A stretch of 64,000 bases of DNA from Ifrita kowaldi (GCA_013398055.1 VZRS01014306.1:191077-255076); one strand, 5' to 3'. Counted from the first letter of the stretch, positions 13,272 to 24,224 are shown. Notes: generated by a model not told the origin, from the sequence alone. Translations and numbers: made by a program.

Positions 13272-13373
13272 GAAGATCCTGCAGATCCCCACTCCAGGGA
13301 GCCATGTCCAGTCCCCAGGGAGTAATGATTGACAAGAAGGGATTGCTCTGCATTGCTCAAACCATGTCTTTAG
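13272..13373 (+). other. Candidate exon (unrecognised), GC-rich
   Basis: A polypyrimidine tract and acceptor (CTGCCTCTTCCCTAG, ending 13271) precede 102 bases that end in TTTAG and a consensus donor GTAAGT (13374-13379). Of the three frames only one is open throughout. It starts two bases in, is read from 13274, and leaves one base at the end, so a 34-codon-length exon would be symmetric phase 1. In that frame an internal ATG starts a segment beginning MSSPQGVMIDKKGLLC. The surrounding 13140-13370 is clearly richer in GC than its flanks. I do not recognise the peptide, and no partner exon was identified. Chance or a non-coding transcript are real alternatives. Confidence 0.25.
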
Positions 13374-14320
13374 GTAAGTTTTGTCAAAGATAAATCTCTG
13401 AGTGCTGAGACCATTTGCTGATGAGAACCTGAAAGTGGTAAGTTGAGCTGACCTGAAAGTCCAGTTCAAAAGCAGCCTCTTGATCCAAAGTAAAAGACCA
13501 CTGGGGACATAGTATGTGCCTTCAAATTTATTTACATATCAGAGGCAATTCATTGACATGTAAAAAAATATATATTAAAATATATAACATTAAATGTGAT
13601 TTGGGGACCCCACTCTGGTTTACTTTGCTAGCATACACCCATTGTTTTAGCTCATGGTGTTAGGGACCATAGGTGTGAGAAGGCAGACAATGAGATATGG
13701 GTTCACAAAAACGGTAGTTTCACTGGGGTTTGCACTAGTACCTGATCACTTCTATTTTGGAGGATATGTGTTCTTCTTGGGTAATATCACAGCTACTTAG
13801 GTGTCCTCTATTTGGTCCTGATGTCGTTGTCAGACATGTACAAGTGTAAAAGAACTGAAAGTGTAAGTCATTCCAGAGTCACCTCAACTATTGCTAAAAC
13901 AGACTGGATTGCAGCAGGGCTTCAGGGAAGGTGTTAAAATGTATATAGTGACTTCATACAACTAGACTTCTGATCTCTACAACTGTCCCTAAGTATTTGG
14001 GAACACATTGACAGTCCTGTTATTCTCCAGTATTACCTAGAATCATTTTCCCTTAAGCAATTGAAGTTTTTCTGGACTTCTCTGTGGCTGCTTATGATAG
14101 GTTTCATCATATTCAATAAGATTCTAACTACAGGCATTCTCCGTGTAAAGAAACTTTTATCTGTGACATATGGTCCCAAGCAACTGACAACAAGAAGAAA
14201 ACCAAGCTCAAAATACAAGTTGGATGCTTGTCAAAGAAATAAATAGCAGTTTGATGTGCCATAAATTGAATGGCAGTGTTCAGGTGCTTCCATATGAAAT
14301 TTGAGGGTTGGACAATCACT
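13374..14320. other. Intervening AT-rich DNA
   Basis: Includes an A/T-rich low-complexity patch at 13561-13590. No gene or repeat was recognised. Confidence 0.5.
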
Positions 14321-15106
14321 GACAGTATGAAGTTTAACGAGGACAAGTGCCATATTCTATACCTGGGACAGGGAAACCCTGGCTGTTCAGACTGACTGGG
14401 GAGCAAAAGGCTGAAGAGCAGCGCCATAGAAAAGGACCTGGGGGTCCTGGTCAGTGGAAAGTTGAACATGAGTCAGCAGTGCCCTGGCAGCCAAGAAGGC
14501 CCACCCTGTCCTGGGGGGCACCAGGCACAGCATCACCAGCCGGGCAAGGGAGGGGATTGTCCCACTCTGCTCTGCACTGGGGCGGCCTCACCTCGAGTGC
14601 TGGGGGCCGTTTTGGGCACCACAATATAAGAAGAATGTAAAGCTGTTAGAGAGCATCCAAAGGAGGGCAGTGGAAATGGTGAAGGGCCTGGATGGGAAGC
14701 TGCATGAAGTGTGGCTGAGGTCACTTGGTCTGTTCAGCCTGGAGAAGAGGAGACTGAGGGGAGACCTCATTGCAATCTACAACTTCCCTGTAAGGGGAAG
14801 TGAGGGGCTGGCATTGATTGTTTCTTTCTGGTGACCAGTGATGGGACCCAAAAGAATGGCCCGAAGTTGTGTCAGGGGAGGTGTAAATTGGATATCAGGA
14901 AAAGGTTCTTCACCCACAGGGTGGTTGGGCATTGGCTTCACCCTGGGGCAGTGGTTACAGAACCAGCCTAACAGGGTTTGAGAAGCATTTGGACAGTGGT
15001 TTCAGGCACGCAGTGTGATTCTTAGGGTTGTCCTGTGCAAGGCCAGGAGTTGGATTTTGATGGTCCTTGTGGGTCCCTTCCAATTCAGGATATTCTATGA
15101 TTCTGT
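14321..15106 (+). mobile_element. CR1 LINE, 5'-truncated copy with decayed RT C-terminus
   Basis: A plus-strand CR1 of about 790 bp. It begins inside the end of ORF2 (reverse transcriptase), where frame pieces corresponding to the family's phrases KDLGVLV, RPHLEYC and SLEKRRLRGDL can be followed. Several frameshifts and stops mean no continuous product. After the ORF end it has the 3' UTR and closes with GTGGGTCCCTTCCAATTCAG and ATTCTATGATTCTGTC, the CR1 3' tail. The lack of a target duplication and of poly(A) is normal for CR1. It belongs to the same broad sequence group as the copies at 3.5 and 20.5 kb. Confidence 0.92.
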
Positions 15107-15828
15107 CTTTGAACAACAGTAGGAGAGAGGATTTTAATATGACACCAAGGCAATTTCTTCTGTGTATATTCTTATTAACGCCTTCATTATTTACTCGAGG
15201 ACTTAACTTTGGGTACCAGATGTTGTTCACTCTCTTTAACAAGCATAGCATACTGGTTTCTTTTATTATCTTGTACTGATTCTGGTTCGCTTTGGAAGGA
15301 TGAGCCACGGAGTTTGCCTGAGTTCTTGGTGAGCCTTCAAGCATACATTTCTGCACCAATCACACAGCATTGATACAAAAATCTGAATTGAAGCACCAGG
15401 TGTTCTAGATCAGGTAGGGCGGAATTTGGCAGTCAAACCAAATTCACCTTGTGCCATCTGAAAAGCCTCATGATATGGTGCCTGCCTTCCAGTGGCCACT
15501 GAAAGAGATGTCTGTCTCCTTCAGGTCCTCTATCCTTTCTGTCAATGTCATACAAAATACCTTGCTGTGACTAAAATGCCTGCAGAACCAGAGAAACTGG
15601 ATCTCATGAGCAATATGTTTTCAAGGACCACATCCAGTGTCCAGTCATGAAGAATCAGAATTGGTTCCCAATGGAGAAATTATTTCAGACAGCAGTCTTC
15701 TGTCACTTACTACAGTGTTTTCAAGAAAACTCTTAAAAACAGCAACGCAGAATGACCTGTAAGAATGTAGTAGGTTGAAACCTGTTTTCACACCAGTAGA
15801 AGGAATTGAGATCAGCCCATCATAGTCA
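15107..15828. other. Intervening DNA before the palindrome
   Basis: No gene. At 15766 the phrase TGTAGTAGGTTGAAACCTG resembles the outer end of the avian ERVL-type LTR (TGTGATGGGTTGACC...). It may therefore be an alternative or additional LTR boundary to the one placed at about 15942. Confidence 0.4.
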
Positions 15829-15962
15829 CCTGTGGAAGTGACAATCTAACAGTGTTCATAGAATATCTCAATAGAATTATTATGATAACAGTTTGATAAT
15901 CATGATCACAATAATTCTATTGTGATATTCCATGGACACAGTTTGATTGTCACCCTTACAGG
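15829..15962. repeat. Long imperfect inverted repeat (58-bp arms, 18-nt spacer)
   Basis: The left arm (15829-15886) and the reverse complement of the right arm (15905-15962) align over 58 positions with 48 identities by hand count and no gap. The inner part is best: GAATATCTCAATAGAATTAT against GAATATCACAATAGAATTAT. The spacer 15887-15904 is 18 nt. The outer part of the right arm overlaps the end of the neighbouring ERVL-type LTR, so the left arm may be an inverted duplicate of that end plus flank. It would fold into a long hairpin as RNA or extruded DNA. Confidence 0.85.
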
Positions 15963-16608
15963 ATACTGGATATCAGACACCCAGCTGCTGTCACATTCCT
16001 GCTCCTCAACAGAACAAGGGGAGAAAATAAGAAGGAAAAGCTCAGGGGTTGAGATAAAGATGCTCTCCAGTTACCATCACAGGCACAACAGCCTTGGGGG
16101 GAAAATAATTTAAATTATTTCCAATTTAAAATAGAGCTGGATGATGAGAAACAAAGACAAAATCTAAACCACCTTCCATGAATCCCTAATGGCACAAGGG
16201 GAATAGGGAATGGGGACTATGATCAGTCCATAACAACTTTTCTCTGCTACCCCTTCTTTCTCAAGCTTATCTGCTGCAACTGCATAGCCTCTCCATACAT
16301 GTAACTTCCTTCAGGAATATTCAGCTTCTCCAGGGTCCTCCACGTACTGCAGTGTGGATACTTGCTCCACCATGATCTCCTCCAAGGGCTGGCAGACTCC
16401 TCTGTGGATTCTCTGCTTTGCTGCTTGGAGCACCTCCTCCTCCTCCTCTCACTTTGGTCTGTAGGGCTGTTTCTCACACTTTTTTTTTCTCACTCTTCTC
16501 TTGGTCAGTTTTTTTGCTCTTTCTTAAACCCTTTCTCCCCTGAGGTACCACACCCTTGGCTGCAGGGCTCAGCCATGCCCCCTGCAGCCCCCATTGCCAG
16601 CACGTGAG
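15942..16608 (-). mobile_element. ERVL-type solo LTR, minus orientation
   Basis: Contains, in reverse relative to the 9.2-kb copy, the family's ordered phrases. These are a decayed terminus near 15942, GGGGTTGAGATAAAGA (16047), CACAGGCACAACAGCCTTGG, TGGATACTTGCTCCACCATG, GGAGCACCTCCTCCTCCTCC, a long T/C tract at 16478-16512 and TTTCTTAAACCC, whose complement gives the GTTTAAGAAA TATA-like box. Internal pieces are deleted and the far end is missing beyond about 16608. There is no coding interior. The open frames inside are chance. Confidence 0.8.
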
Positions 16609-18414
16609 CGTCTGCACCCAGTGCAATGGCAATGACCTTAGTTATGTTTTGTCAATTGAAGAGCTTAGGTTCTAAGCTGAGTGCTATCATCAAATGCATG
16701 ATCTTTCTGACACTGAATATTAATTTTTAAATGAGGATTTCATTGGAAGAACTGAAGCTAAGCTCAGGGATTTTGGGGTAGTAGCTACTGAAGACTTATT
16801 TTCTAGTATCCTGTTGTATGTTATCTATAGTGGAAAGAGCATAAATAGATGAGGCAAAAATTATGCAGGCTTCTCCATATATTCATCCTGCAGTATATGC
16901 CCATAACAGGTCTAAATTATATATGAAATATTGCAAAATTCACTCTGAATAGGCACTTGCATGTATGTGATTGAAAGAGCAAGCTGGTGCACAAACCCAC
17001 ACCCCTCCAGCTGCATATGTTTGAAGCTGGCAAGGCCAAACAAAACCTCAGCCCATAACTCAGTGTCTGTTCTCCACCATGGGTACACTGCAAAAGGTCC
17101 CTCCTCACTGCAAGTATCCAGCAAGCTGTGCAGGCTTCCACCAGGCACTGCCAGAGAACTCCAACAGTTGGAGTTGGCTGGATATTTCATTCTATTCAAA
17201 TTACTGCTTTTCCCCATACATGCTGAAATGAACAGCAATATCTCTTCCTGTCTGTCCCACATAAATGCTGTTCAAGAGCTACTGAGCGCATACAGATCAT
17301 CATTGCCATCTAAGCTGATACCACAAACAATTCCTTGCTATTGCAGTAATGAGAACAAAATGATCATCTTTTAACAGATAATGCTGCCTTGAGTGTGCAA
17401 AATGATCAGGTGTTTCTTAGAAGTACTTTAAGTTTTACAGGACCTGTGTTGCAACATCTGAAAATGGAGGTGGAGAGTTTGAGCGCAAGAGGGATTGAAA
17501 ATAATGGAGGTTACGCTGCCCATGGGAAGATCATTTTCAAAGGAACACAAAGTAAGGCTGTGGAACATAAAGTAGCTGTTAACGTGTACAAAATATATTT
17601 GTTCACTCTGCAGCTACTAGTTTCAATATCTGAACTGTAACTGATGTCTCAGTTGAGAGCAGGTAACATTTGCTTGCCTAAGTTACAAAAAAATACCTAT
17701 TCTTCTATGAGAGAAATAGCAGTTGGAGACATCCATTGTTAAAAATCTTCAGATCCTGATAGGAGCTGATTTGCTAGAAGGTATTTTTTTGAAAGCTAGG
17801 GAATTTGGAATCAAAATAAACAAGTTGAATAGCACTGGTTTTTGCATGGCATGTTGCATAATGTAACACTTACGAGACTTTGATTCATGAAATAGCACCA
17901 AATAACAAACAGGTACCAATATGGAGCTACAAGATGGAACATTTGGAAAGCAATGATGACAGACTATTGTGCAGCCCCCATTGCTTCCAGCCCCTTTCTG
18001 GAAGGCTAAATTAATTTGGATTATTTGCTAATGTGGTTTTTAGAGCAGCCTTAAGGCCAGTTGTGCTTGCATGAGAGAAATGAGCTGACACCACCTGACA
18101 GAGAATCTGGAAAGTGCTGCCAGGGTCACAGGGCAGGTTGGCTTCATTATACACAAAGGCAGAACATTCTGAAACTGTGGCCCAAGCCAGATCTTCAGCT
18201 CCGAGGTAAAGTGACAGCTCTGAGGAAAGGGAACCCTTTCTTCATGTAAGTTATGACAAGTCTGTTCCTGAGAGAGGTCTAAGAAAGTGCTCCACTGGAG
18301 TGATTAAACTGTGACAATTTGCCTGAAAACTTTTCCCAAGGATTCATAATCACCTCAGCTTGTTCTTGCCGCACTATTTTGTCTTTTTCTCATTCTATTC
18401 CTTCTTATTTTCAG
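16609..18414. other. Intervening DNA, no gene recognised
   Basis: A GC-richer patch at 16980-17260 is open for 137 codons on plus but shows no family resemblance and no clear exon boundaries. The segment 18061-18245 is also GC-richer and open, and is followed by a good donor-like CATGTAAGTT (18244-18253). However, joining it to the candidate exon at 18415 does not preserve the reading frame. Confidence 0.45.
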
Positions 18415-18531
18415 ATACACTTGTGTATTATGGAGCTAATGACCAATCTGGGTGATATCACAGAAATTTTAGCAGAAGACAGTACGGAAAAAGAATTCCG
18501 CGTGATCCTGAGGAAGGAGCAACAGTTTTAA
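18415..18531 (+). other. Candidate terminal exon (unrecognised) with stop and poly(A) signal
   Basis: A strong pyrimidine tract (TTTTTCTCATTCTATTCCTTC...) ending TTTTCAG at 18414 precedes a 117-base open segment closing in TAA at 18529-18531. An AATAAA lies 62 bases further on (18593-18598). The frame that is open encodes 38 residues, acidic then basic, ending RVILRKEQQF. Codon choice near the end (CGC GTG ATC CTG AGG AAG GAG) looks coding-like. No family was recognised. Upstream donors at 18206 and 18246 do not keep this frame, so any partner exon is elsewhere. It could be a lncRNA end or chance. Confidence 0.22.
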
Positions 18532-18592
18532 GGCAGGCTAAAGCTGGCAAAGAGGAAAAATAAGATTTGTTTTCACTGGGTTCTGTGTCACG

Positions 18593-18598
18593 AATAAA
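18593..18598 (+). promoter_or_regulatory. AATAAA poly(A)-signal-like hexamer
   Basis: Canonical hexamer 62 bases after the stop of the candidate terminal exon. It has weight only together with that exon, since AATAAA is frequent in AT-rich DNA. Confidence 0.2.
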
Positions 18599-19954
18599 TA
18601 TGATTTGATACACTCAGAGATGACGTAGATATCTGACACTGACTTGGTTTTGTGCTATCCAGAGTGTATTCCTTTCACTGAAAATATCCCTGGAAGTGAT
18701 TTTTAAATGTATATGTCACATCAGATTGCATGGTGCTATTTGGAGGTGAAGCTCCCATCCTGTGACCTCACATCACTTCCTGTGCAGTGCAGCTCACAAA
18801 AGTCTAATAGCAAAAACATACTTCTCTTCACAGCATCGGGGGAAGCAGGTCAAAAAGGTGGGAGGGGGCAAAAGAGTGTAAGTAACTCAAATTGCTCTGT
18901 GGATTTAGGCACTGATTGTCCAAAGCTGTAACCTGGTTGCTCGGTGATTGCTTTTCAGTGATTTTATACCAGTGTATAAACTCCTTGGGGAGAACTGATA
19001 TGACATTGTCTGACTTGCTTTGCCTTTTATCAAGTTCCTCTCCAATTTCAGAAAGTGGGTTGGGGAGCGTAGACAAGACAAACCACCAAAAGTAGAACAA
19101 CATGAATTTCTCACTGTGCCTCCATGTACTGGGGGTAGGGGGTTCCATGATGCCAAGCATGCATTTTAGTGCTGTAAAAGACAGCTAACATTCCTGTCCT
19201 TTGAAAACAACACTTGTAAGAGCTATGTTGGATCAGAAGAAGTTGTACTTACCTTGTAGCTTTAGGCCATTGGTTTAAGTCCAGGTTGACATTTGCAGCT
19301 CACTGAGTCCCTGGTGTACAAGCGTCCACCGCACAAAAATCTGTACATAATCTTGTAAACTTGGCAGTCGGTGAATTAGAGGGGACTAAAACTGACACTG
19401 ACACAGAATAAATTACCCAGAACAGTAGGGAAGGGTCTGAGAATGTGATGGGTCAGAGGAGACAGAGGGGCAGAAATATGAAAATTCTTAATTGGTCACC
19501 ATGTGTTATTTTTCCCCTAAATTAACCTTTTTTTTCTAACTTTTTAGTCGCCAAAGAAAATTAAGAGATGAACAGCTGCTGTTTCATAGTTTTAAAGGAA
19601 GGTCAGTTCATAAAATCAGGAAATGTTTAGAGTATGTAATATTATCGTCAATGAGAAATTTTTCATGCACTTGTTATATTGGAAGAAGTCTTCTACTATG
19701 GAAATTTTCAATTTTTTTTGTTTAAACAGTGAAGTAAAAGAGAGCAGCACAGTGTGAAATAGATCCTTTTCTATTAACAATAAAACATGAACACATTTAT
19801 TCCTCCTTATAAGTGAAAACACAAAGAATCAGAGTCAGAACTGCTATACAGAGATCCATTTATAGACATCCCTTTACAGATACAGACTCACTTATATGTG
19901 GTATTGTTTTGCTTCTGAAAACTGGGCCACATTTGAATATTGAAGAAGCCCCAA
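18599..19954. other. Intervening DNA
   Basis: On the minus strand a consensus donor (AAG then GTAAGT, plus 19247-19255) follows a short frame with a CKCQPG phrase. That frame meets a TAA before the donor. No gene is supported. Confidence 0.45.
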
Positions 19955-20321
19955 ATGTGGTGGCCAATTGACCAGTGGTACAAGAGACGGAGAGAGCTCT
20001 TAGTAAGACAGTTTCTGGTGCCAAAGACTTACCGGTCATGGTGAGGGAAGGAAGCCTCTCCCAGGATGCCTGTTCGGTTATGGCAGTGTACCCCAGTTCT
20101 GATTCCCTGGTTGGCTCCTGGTGTTCGCCACGCCCCTATACATTAGCTCGACCCATCACATGTTTGGGGTCATTTGCCTATGGAGCCCTTCACGAGTTGA
20201 AGCAATAAACTGCTTTCTGTGGAACTCTGCACAAAGGCCCTTCTCAGCTCCTTGCCGTCGGCTTAGTGTTACTGCAGCCATCCCTGCATCTGTGCGTTCA
20301 TGCATGTGAGCCACAGAAACA
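19955..20321 (+). mobile_element. Solo ERV LTR, about 367 bp
   Basis: Starts TGTGGTGGCCAATTGACC and ends ...GAGCCACAGAAACA, so TG...CA. It has a weak TATA-like CCCTATACATTAG near 20134-20146 and AATAAA at 20204-20209 within GAAGCAATAAACTGCTTTC, followed by about 110 bases of U5-like sequence. Size, order and spacing are those of a compact retroviral LTR in plus orientation. The flanks show no convincing target duplication and no primer-binding site or internal region follows. It is unrelated by eye to the LTRs at 1, 9.2, 16 and 63.5 kb. The family is not assigned and the boundaries may be off by a few bases. Confidence 0.75.
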
Positions 20322-20533
20322 TAAGGGACTCAGTAATACCCAAACACCACAGAGTAAAGAATCTATGCTCCCAAGCTTATCTCTTACATGTAAACCTTGA
20401 GCTATTGCCAGTCATCTGTCCATGTTAACAAGCAGAATGAATATAAGTTCAGTGGGACCTAAGCATTTAAGATGCACTGCAATATTTTTCCAGTACATTA
20501 CAAATTCTAATACTTTTATTCTGAATTTTCAAG

Positions 20534-21050
20534 TAGAATCGTAGAATATCCTGCATCGGAAGGGATACACAAGGATTAATAAAGTCCAACTTCTGGCCCT
20601 GCACAGGTCACCCCAAGGGTCACACCATGTCCCTGAGAGTATTGTCCAAACACTTCCTGAACTCTCTCAGATTGGTGCTGTGACCACTGCACTGGGCAGC
20701 CTGTTCCCATGCCCAACCACCGTCTGATGAAGAGCCTTTTTCTAACCTCCAAACTGACCTCTTCCCTGACACAGCTTTAGGCCATTCTTTCAGGTCCCAT
20801 CACTGGTCAGCAGAAGGAAGCAATCGGTGCCTGCCCCTGCGCTTCCCCTTGTGAGAAAGTTGTAGACTTCAATGAGGTCTCCCCTCAGCCTCCTCTTCTC
20901 CAGGCTAAACAGACCAAGTTACCTCAGCCACTCCTAATATGACTTCCCCTCTAGCCCCTTTACCATCTTTGTGGATTTCCTTGTCACACTCTCTAATAGC
21001 TTTATATCCTTTTCATATTGTGGTGTCCAAAACTGCACACAGTAGCAGCA
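20534..21050 (-). mobile_element. CR1 LINE, 5'-truncated, minus strand
   Basis: Plus-strand reading opens AGAATCGTAGAATATCCTGC (reversed CR1 3' tail) and proceeds through CACTTCCTGAACTCTCTCAG, GGGCAGCCTGTTCCCATGCC and CTCTTCTCCAGGCTAAACAG, all standard reversed CR1 3' UTR and ORF2-end phrases. On the minus strand the start of the copy still translates to CVQFWTPQYEKD...LLE and TRKSTKMVKGLEGKSY, the C-terminal region of CR1 reverse transcriptase, before decay. The break at about 21050 is the 5' truncation point. Confidence 0.92.
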
Positions 21051-22059
21051 TTTCTGATAAGAGTTCTTACATTTACGTTTTAACCTTATTATCATCCCTT
21101 TCTTTGTTGAAGCTTCTTGTGTGAGTAAGAACATTTGGTCTTCAGAGAATTTCATCAAAATGAGTCCTTTTCATTTATCTGAAAAGAAAAAGAGGACGAG
21201 ACTCAGAAAGAACTGATAGAGTCCTCCATAGGGAGACTATTTATGTATGGGACTAGTCATAGTATATATCCTTCACAGGCAGTGCAGTAGGAAACATAGA
21301 GGAAAGATTTATAAGAAAAGGATATGTCACTTATTAAGAGACAAAATAATCATCAGAAGTTAGAAAAACCCCAAACAAACCAGACCATCTATTCCGTAGC
21401 TGCTTAGGCACAAAAATGTACGCCTGACATTTATGCTTGAAGAAAATGGTGAGGTAGAAGAAGTTAGATTAGTCAGAAAACCTCAGAAATTTGAAACCAG
21501 AAAAAGGCAAATTCTAAGCAAGAAAGTATTTATAGTGGCCAAAAAATCCCTTTACAGTAACCGAGAGAGGGAAAAATTCTAGCTTTGAATTTCTATCGGA
21601 GACAAACTAGGATATCTAGTCTATAAAAACCTGAAATTTAGGCAGTTTTGATCTATGAGATAAAAATGGCGTAGCAGGTAGGAGGGTAGCAGTTATTCAT
21701 ACTTTTGAAATCCATTTTTTCTTAGTCTTCTTCACAGTATGTTCAGATAGTGTTAGACCTTCCTTGATCTCAAGAATGCCTCTTAGTCTCCTGATAACAA
21801 GGGAATCAATTAAAAAGAATAGAAAAGGAAGGGTCCCCAATGGGTTTTTTCATTCCCTTCTTAGGTCACACTCAGAGTTATGCAAGGGAAGAAGTGATCT
21901 GAGTGAAGGAGGAGCAAATTCTCTCAATTTTTTCTCCACAAAGTTCTTTAGATGGTAAATTTATAACCAATAAACTCCAATGACGTAGGATGGGTTTCTA
22001 CTGACATCCTGGAAACCTCACACTGAATTAAATGAACAGTTGCTTGCGCTCACCAAAGG
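21051..22059. other. Intervening AT-rich DNA
   Basis: No gene, exon or recognised repeat. Confidence 0.5.
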
Positions 22060-22175
22060 ATTATCTCATTTACATTTTCAAAAGGGATTACAGTGCCTTT
22101 AAAGGACAAGCATCTTTCGGGCTAATTAATTTTCTCAGACTAACTTGAAATGTATGGTGAGCACTTGATTAAATA
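22060..22175. promoter_or_regulatory. Candidate conserved non-coding block (TAAT-rich)
   Basis: Contains GGCTAATTAATTTTC, ACTTGATTAAATATTAATAT and other homeodomain-type cores close together, in sequence of high complexity without repeats. This resembles avian and mammalian developmental enhancers in style only. Conservation was not tested. Confidence 0.2.
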
Positions 22176-22571
22176 TTAATATGGGGTATGGGGTCACACT
22201 TTTTACAGTTTTCTAAACCTGTTATTGTATTGTCAGTGGTTCAAAATGTAACTATGTGCGTGAATGGTATTTTTGTGTATGTGTATATTTATGTGTTGTG
22301 GGAGAAGAGAGAAAACGAAGAGGATTAACAGACATTTGCAATATCTGGCTCCTTCCGGGGAACACAGAAAAGTTTGCAGTAAGTGAACAGAACACCACAC
22401 ATTTAATTTCCACTGGTAGTGTGATATGGTTTTATAAATTAAGGAATTTCTGAACAAAATGCATAGATGTATGCATAGATATGGGATATTTAGTGTAAGC
22501 TTTTCATAATAAACATTCAAAAAACATCAGGCTGAAGAATGTGGAACCTAAGATCAAGGAAAAGCCCCACA

Positions 22572-22584
22572 CTACCCCCTAGTG
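22572..22584 (-). promoter_or_regulatory. CTCF-like site
   Basis: The complement reads CACTAGGGGGTAG and fits the vertebrate CTCF core (CASYAGRKGGCRS-type) at 12 of 13 positions, the exception being T for C near the end. An isolated core match in 64 kb is only suggestive. Confidence 0.25.
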
Positions 22585-24170
22585 ATCAAAGTTTGGTGAC
22601 CTCTAAATAACAGAAAACACAATAAGTGGACTTTAGATCACAAGAACAAAAAAATGCCCAGGAGCGATGCAACTCACTGCTGGTGTTCTTTACTTAGGAT
22701 CCTTTTCATGATAGAAGAATAAAGCAATGGCTGTCGAAAGGCTGCAACTTCCAATTCCTTGGTCTGAAGCCTCAGTCAGTAACCAAACAAATATAAAAAT
22801 GTATATATTCAGAAGGAGGAAGAAACAAAACCTCAGGGGAGATATTTCAAGTGTTGTTAGGATTTGTAAAACTAAAATAAAATAGAAGATTTTATTGCAA
22901 CCATATAGTTGCCAAAATATGGTTTTTTCAGTTTTGTGAACTGTTTGCATTTTTCAGATATACTATTTAGCAGATATCATACATACACTATTTCTTAGCT
23001 TTACATAATCTTGAAATTATACAAACCAAAAGCCAGGGCTATGTGTAAAACTGAAACTAATTAAGCACTAGCTTATGCATAAGAGACTAGAATCTGAATC
23101 TTAAAAGAAAAACACCACCAACAATTTCAGTACGACTTTGTAGATATTTTGTCATGTTTCATTAAAATAATTAGGAAAGTATAAGAATAGACAGGACATA
23201 TTCAAATTAACTCAATGGAGCAACTCGTGTGCTGTGAAGTAACTAAATCTGGATTTTTTAATCTTATAAAGATGTCCCAAGATAAAACTGAAAATGGTTC
23301 TGTGTTCCTTTTGTCCTGAAATTTTTTCTATGAACGATAAAGCAGTCAGTTCTTTTGGATTTTCTAACAAGTGAGAAATCACAAACTTAGTTGCAGAAGC
23401 TCTCTGAGAGGAACTGCTTATACTGACATGGATTTTATGCCCTATCCACAGGTAGGTAATCCTCGTTGGGTTCTCTCTCTTCCACATTACCTAAAACCAA
23501 AGCCCTACAAAATGAAGGTCTTTAAGTTCCATTTGTAGAAGAGTTATTATATATCCTTACGAGATCTCAGCATTGTTAATTGTTGTTGATCCTTCACATT
23601 CTGAATTTTACATTATGTTTGTTAGCACAGTATGTCAGAACCTTGCAAGTTAATGCATGAAGTCCCATCTTTAAAGCTGTATTCCTCTCTCCCAGAGGAC
23701 ACCCTTTAAGGTCATCTTTTTCATTATTTGTTTTTCTTTAGCAAGTTGTGCTGAGTGTGCATCCTCTTTTCTTTTGTTGCAGTTGTGGGAGAGCTTCACC
23801 CTTACAGCTGGCAACTTCATAATATGTAGGAAAAGGAGATATGGAAAGACCTGACAGCTCTTAGATTTAAATCATCAGGGCCACAGGACACTCTAAATCT
23901 GATACTCCATTTCATGATAGGTCACCAGTGTAAGACAGGCCATGCAGAAAACGGTCAACATTGTGATGAAAGATATCCAGAGGAAAATAATTCCAATAGA
24001 AGGGAGGAAAAAAGTGAAACAAAATCAAACATTAAGGATTTCTTAGAGCAGATGCACTTTTCACTGAGGCAGAGCACTATTCTGTTAACAGGAGAGCAAT
24101 AGCTGAGACAAGCTGTAAAATCAAGGTAATAAGAAAGATTGGAGGCACAAGAAAGAAAATCCACAACACC
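22585..24170. other. Intervening AT-rich DNA
   Basis: No gene, exon or recognised transposon. Confidence 0.5.
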
Positions 24171-24224
24171 AAAAAAAAAAAAAAAAAAAAAACAAAAAAA
24201 TTTTAAAAAAAAAAAAAAAAAAAA
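24171..24224 (+). repeat. Interrupted poly(A) tract
   Basis: A run of 22 A, C, 7 A, 4 T, then 20 A. It is the longest homopolymer in the window. The preceding 300 bases show no recognisable LINE, SINE or processed gene copy, so it is called a simple repeat. Confidence 0.95.

Noticed and set aside
13038..13469. 143-codon minus-strand frame over the GC-rich patch
   Set aside because: It is the antisense of the better-supported plus-strand exon candidate, with no splice support of its own.
19253..19380. Minus-strand segment with a CKCQPG phrase (EGF-like look) before a consensus GTAAGT donor
   Set aside because: An in-frame TAA precedes the donor and only two of the expected cysteines are present, so it is not a functional EGF exon. 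A decayed exon remains possible but unsupported.
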